64,000 bases of DNA from Solicoccozyma terricola (lineage: Eukaryota > Basidiomycota > Tremellomycetes > Filobasidiales > Piskurozymaceae): NCBI GenBank assembly GCA_001600875.1, contig BCLD01000006.1, forward strand, positions 253,126 through 317,125, read 5' to 3'. The first letter of the stretch is position 1. Each line of letters begins with the position of its first letter. This document shows, piece after piece, positions 59,854 through 64,000 of the stretch. Under the pieces are notes generated by a model. That model searched no databases. It worked only from the letters and a program-made list of their open reading frames with translations, and was not told where the DNA came from. The position numbers and the translations under genes were made by a program.

Positions 59854-62187
59854 ATGAGCGACAAAGAAGCGGTCAGGTTGGCAGAGCACGTCGTGCGAGC
59901 GGCATTTGGCGATCTAGTTGGAGTGAGTATATGTCGTTGCGACCTCTCCCAGGCGCTTACAGAATAGCTGATGACGTCGAACCCAACTCAGCATGTCGCT
60001 TCTGTATTGCTTCAACGCGGCCGGCTCAACCTTCCAGAACTCTGCCACTATGCGAAACTTCGTCCGCGATCAGCCCAAGCTGTTATAATCATCTTGATCC
60101 AACACAACTTAGCTTGGCATTGTGAGGCTCAGCAGGGTGAACATCTGGTGGAATACTTTGAAGTTAATGTCAAGGAATGTTTGATGAGGTTGAGATGGGG
60201 CAGGATTTTGTCCACTACGGAGGACGAATTTGGCCAAGATGTGGGTAGATGGGCTTGAGAATTGGTGTTCCCCACATCACACTTAAAAAATTCTTCATGG
60301 CATACTTCAGGGTCGCAAAGTAGTGGAACTGCTCCTAACTCGTGGAAAACTTCGATTACCGGAGATATTAGCATGCATGAATATACATGACGAAGGTCGT
60401 GAGTTCATTTCACCCTTCCTCCGTCCCATGAACCCTTTGCCTAACGACTTGTCTCGGCAGAAAAACAAAAACTCATCAAGGTCATCCTCAAGATGGTTAC
60501 CACCTCCCACGTCCTTCCCACCACAGCTATGCTTCACATCGCTCCCTTTGACGAAATGTACGCCAAACGAAAAGCTGCAGAAAGAGCGATCGCAGGTCTT
60601 CCATCAGCGAATGAGATGGTCGCTATTAGAGCCAGGGTGCTGGAAGAAGTCAGAGCAGCGAGAAGAGAGGAACAATTGCCGGAAAAGGCGATTATCAAGG
60701 GAGTGAAGAGGAAGGCTAACGGGACAGGGGCAGGATCGAGTAAGAAGGTGAGATAAATCACTGCTCGGCTGTGAAATGAACCGCAGCTGATAAAGTCGCT
60801 TTTGTCGATCAGTCTAAAACGGATGACGTTGAGACGCTCAACGTAAGTGTCGTCTTGGTGGATTCGTGTGTCTGAGTAGAGGGCGCTGAACATGCATCTG
60901 TTGCATTGAAAGCCAAAAGTATACCTGAGAGTCAACTATGAACGCTACGACGTAACGATGCGGAATCATGTGAGATCTGGTAGGAACGTTCGTCTATCGT
61001 TGAAACTTCCTGACGTCTTTCCCTGCTTTCATAACTAGTTGCTGGTCCTTGCCGCCGCTGATCGTTGGAATAAACAAGCTGGATACGTGTTAAAGGCAGC
61101 GTTAAAAGCAACTTTGGACGACCAGTCGAATCTGAGACAACATATTTCAGGTGCGTCAGGTCAGGCGATACCGAATTGGTGTGGCCGCTCATTCCCGATT
61201 CCCATTTCCAGACACCACTTCCGTCACGATGATTCTTCCTCATCTCACCGAGACTGAAAAAGATTCCCTCTCGTACGGCTTTGGCGCTTCATCTTCAACG
61301 TCCCGCTCGCGACAAGCAGAATTGATTTCTGCTTACCTTGCATTATTAGCCGGTGAAGACAACATGGCTGCCGATCGTGCTTCTGGGGTTTTCCTCGAGG
61401 CAGAAGGAGGTGGATCGAAGGGCGGAGGGCAGCAGTATAGGGTCGCGCTGGAAAGGATAAGTGGGAGACTGAAGAGACAGTTGTTGGACTCGGTAGTCAT
61501 GGAAAAGTGGGGAGATGAAGGGAAGAGATTGATCAAGATTATTGAAATCAGCGGGATGATCAATGAGCCGAAGGTAAGCCGAGGGGGTTTTTTTTTGGTA
61601 TCTGATGCAACTTCCCAGCACTTTTCTCTAAACTGGCTTTTTTTTCCCTCGGACACAGCTCGCGGAAACATCTCTTCTCAGTCTCAGTACCGTTCGAAAC
61701 CTGCTTGCCCGAATGCATGAACAGAACATCATTGAGCTTCAACAGATTCCTCGGGGAACCGATCGATCCGCCCAACGGATGATTTTCTTCTGGTACATCG
61801 ACCTCTCACGGACGTACGGTTCTCTCCTCGCCTCCATGTACAAGACACTAGCGAATCTCGCTCAACGGCGTGCTGCTGAAGTGGAGAAGCGACATGCGTT
61901 GCTGGAAAGAGCGAATCGGACGGATGTAAAGGAGAACCAAGAGCTTCTGAGTGAGAGAGATAGAAAGGAATTACGAGAGCTTACTTCGGTACTGGGGAGG
62001 ATCACGTTGGCAGAGATGAGGACGGAGATGAATGTGTTTGTGTTGAGGGATCTGCCGGGTGGTCCGCAGGGTGCTAGGTGAGCGGGTTTCGAGGGAGATA
62101 TGCGCGAAAAGGGCGGCGGCGTTATGTGCGACGAGAAGCTGATTGATTGTTCGCTGATTTCGTAGACACGACGAGTTCTTCGTTTAG
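59854..62187 (+). CDS. RPC82: RNA polymerase III subunit RPC3 (C82)
   Basis: This is a subunit of the Pol III-specific initiation subcomplex, built of winged-helix domains. The start MSDKEAVRLAEHVVRAAFGD is followed by HVASVLLQRGRLNLPELCHY, AQAVIIILIQHNLAWH, GRKVVELLLTRGKLRLPEIL, and KLIKVILKMVTTSHVLPTTA. A charged linker (KGVKRKANGTGAGSSKK) leads to VYLRVNYERYDVTMRN and LLVLAAADRWNKQAGYVLKA. The last half has SAYLALLAGEDNMAADRASG, EKWGDEGKRLIKIIEISGMI and LLARMHEQNIIELQQIPRGT, then WYIDLSRTYGSLLASMYKTL. The final intron after GPQGAR adds HDEFFV, TAG 62185-62187. About ten introns. Complete for the family. Confidence 0.94.
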
Positions 62188-62378
62188 TCCGTTCCCTTCT
62201 ACGTTACGATATCACGATCCTATCACGTTCGTCCTTCTTGTCCTGATCAATATGAACCATCCTGCCCGATTCATAAGGCACTTTGAACGTTGAAGACGTC
62301 CGTCCCCGTCACAAAAGTCGTAATTGGCTCGTTACATCGTATCATACACCTAGAGACGACCGCGGGCGCCTCTCCCCC

Positions 62379-62992
62379 CTATGCAGCTGCTTTTGCTTGT
62401 TCTCCTTGCATGGCAGTCTGGTAATCTCCCTGCAACTTGACGACCTAGCAAAGAAGGTTGACCGGAATCAGCCCGTTGTACCTCCACAACCACACATTCC
62501 CAACACTAACCTCCATTTTCTTCGCTTGACTCTTCTCCTCAATCTCTTTTAATTGCTTCTCGATCCTCTCAATTTCTTTCTTGATAAATTCCAGCCTTTT
62601 CTCGACAGTTTGAAGGGCTTCTGATTGATCTTGCTCGATGAGAGCGGGTCCGATCAACTTGTAAACTGTGTTGGAGGATGTGAGCAGTTTCATTTCCTGG
62701 TTTGTGGTATTATCAACAGTGTCAGTGAACAGGATAGTGGCGCGGCGTGGCGCAGGATTGGCCGACACACACACACACACACACCTTTAAAACTCCCTCA
62801 GACTCGTTGGATTGATAGTCCAGCTTCTGTCGAGCTTCCACCGTCACTGCCAGCTCTGGGATACCGGGACACGACCTTGTGTGAGCTTGGCGGACCCGTG
62901 AATGCCTTGGGATGGAAGTGTGTGCACCCACCTCCCTGCAGTTTTTGAAACTCTCTAGTTGCTTTCTGCATCTTGGCTTCTATGTCTGCCAT
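62379..62992 (-). CDS. YKE2: Prefoldin subunit 6 (Yke2)
   Basis: This is a beta-type subunit of the hexameric prefoldin chaperone that hands nascent actin and tubulin to CCT. The coiled-coil arms and hairpin are clear: MADIEAKMQKATREFQKLQG, ELAVTVEARQKLDYQSNESE, EMKLLTSSNTVYKLIGPALI, and EQDQSEALQTVEKRLEFIKK, then EIERIEKQLKEIEEKSQAKK. The last intron (donor after AAAATGGAG, about 62507) joins to VVKLQGDYQTAMQGEQAKAA with TAG 62379-62381. Without this splice the reading goes astray into VSVGNVW. One intron contains a (CA)n tract near 62766-62784. About 125 residues, standard for the family. Confidence 0.93.
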
Positions 62993-63370
62993 GTTGGGAC
63001 GGGGACGGGGACGGTTAGATGAGGACACTGAGCTGGGGGACTGGACTAGCTATCCACCATCCCCCCTCCCCCCTCTCCTCTGTTCGATTGAAATAAAATA
63101 ATACACGTCATATTATACTCACCCCATAATATAATACACGTCACGTCATGTTCCACTCATGAATAATACACGTCACACAACACTCACACTTACATAATAC
63201 ATAATACACGTCACACCAATGCTCACACCCACATCACCCCCGAGTTTGACATCGACGAGCTTGGATGCCATGGCATGATACCGTCTGACCACCACACCCA
63301 GCTCGCCCACGTATCCAAACACCTTGAACGTCTCTAGATCGCTTCTTGGAACATCGCCGGAACCGCCATC
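62993..63370. promoter_or_regulatory. Divergent promoter YKE2 / NAA15 with four TAATACACGTCA elements
   Basis: This 378-bp region lies between two divergent starts. The 12-mer TAATACACGTCA occurs four times in the same orientation, at 63099-63110, 63132-63143, 63164-63175 and 63202-63213, spaced 33, 32 and 38 bp apart. Each ends in ACGTCA, the complement of TGACGT, which is the half site read by CREB/ATF-type bZIP proteins. The binding factor is inference. A C/T-rich stretch lies at 63055-63080. Confidence 0.65.
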
Positions 63371-64000
63371 ATGCAGCACAATCAAGCAGCTCAGGCGGCT
63401 TACAAAGCTCGTCAGTTACCAGCGAAAGAGGCAGCTCTGTTCAAGGCGTTACTGGTATGTGTCCATTCTCATTGCTTGCTGAATGCGCTGATCAATTGAA
63501 CGGTCGTATATGTACTGATGGTACGCTTGGATGCACAGCAACAATATGAGCTGAAGCAACATAAAAAGGGCGTCAAAGCGGCCGATCAAATCCTAAAAAA
63601 GTTTCCCAATCATGGAGGTGAGGCCGCCTCGGACAGCCAGCTAGTTTCTTGGAAAAGCAGCTCGAACTAACTAACAACACCTTTTCTTGCTTCAGAAACA
63701 CTTGCGATCAAAGCACTCATCATCCACTCATCACTCCCACATAACCACCCGACTCCTTCTTCCCAACCTAAAGGAGAAGAGGCCGAACACCTCATTCAAC
63801 TCGCGCTCAAGAAAGATCCATACTCACACATCACCCACCATGTCCACTCGATCATAGCTCGAGCCAACAAGGACTGGGATACAGCTTCTTCTGCTCTAGA
63901 TAAAGCTCGAAAAATCGACGAGGATAATATCCCTCTCTTACGGGACTCGATCTCGTTACTTACTCATTTGAGGAAATATGACGCAGCGATCGAAGGTAGA
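63371..64000 (+). CDS. NAA15: NatA auxiliary subunit NAA15/Nat1, N-terminal part (3' end outside window)
   Basis: This is the TPR scaffold that anchors the NatA N-terminal acetyltransferase (catalytic Naa10) to the ribosome. The start MQHNQAAQAAYKARQLPAKE is followed by AALFKALLQQYELKQHKKGV, KAADQILKKFPNHG, and ETLAIKALIIHSSL, then AEHLIQLALKKDPYSHITHH, VHSIIARANKDWDTASSALD, and DNIPLLRDSISLLTHLRKYD, the regular tetratricopeptide pattern of the family. Introns are at about 63454-63537 and 63619-63695. The coding frame is open to the last base of the window. A neighbour-facing promoter with four identical elements is shared with YKE2. Confidence 0.93.

Noticed and set aside
62766..62784. (CA)n run as a possible regulatory element
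   Set aside because: A plain microsatellite inside a prefoldin intron; nothing suggests more.

Overview
This window is nuclear DNA from a basidiomycete fungus. Protein content and architecture point to the Tremellomycetes (Cryptococcus/Kwoniella/Saitozyma-like); that placement is my inference from familiarity, not from a search. The genes are packed on both strands with gaps of about 0.05-1.3 kb. Almost all are split by many short GT-AG introns of roughly 50-75 nt, often with a CTGAC-like branch site. No rRNA, tRNA, transposon, CRISPR array or prokaryotic signal was recognised.

Left part (1-24.5 kb): the 3' half of protein kinase C (PKC1); a MutL-family mismatch-repair endonuclease (PMS1); a Sec14-like CRAL-TRIO protein; an unknown, possibly F-box, protein; a PAS-containing hybrid histidine kinase; a gluconolactonase-like gene divergent from a sugar transporter; a Vam7-like PX-SNARE; a cyclophilin with an RS-rich tail; a PalI/Sur7-type membrane protein; a stretch with fragmentary coding signal; and an unknown coiled-coil-like protein.

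Middle (24.5-38.5 kb): mainly housekeeping genes. These are EB1/Bim1, splicing factor SF3a subunit 2, Atg22, APS kinase (MET14), a mitochondrial-carrier-like protein, the G-patch/RRM splicing factor SPF45, and the vitamin B6 synthase PDX1/SNZ.

Right part (38.5-64 kb): a more accessory-looking block of glyoxalase I, an FAD-linked (berberine-bridge-like) oxidase, a Zn2Cys6 transcription factor, a short-chain dehydrogenase, a second Zn2Cys6 factor and an NRAMP metal transporter. Core genes follow: an arrestin-related trafficking adaptor, RNA polymerase III subunit RPC82, prefoldin subunit 6 and the start of the NatA auxiliary subunit NAA15.

No clearly new multi-gene system stands out. The most striking signals concern gene structure and promoters. 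One is an apparent 1-nt exon that rebuilds a zinc-cluster cysteine at 42415. Others are an 8-nt microexon in the SF3a2 gene, a GC-AG intron in PMS1, four copies of TAATACACGTCA between YKE2 and NAA15, a near-perfect 25-26 bp direct repeat in the lactonase/sugar-transporter promoter, and a fourfold helical repeat in the arrestin tail. All gene models were built by eye from splice signals and family similarity, so exon edges can be off by a few bases where I say so.
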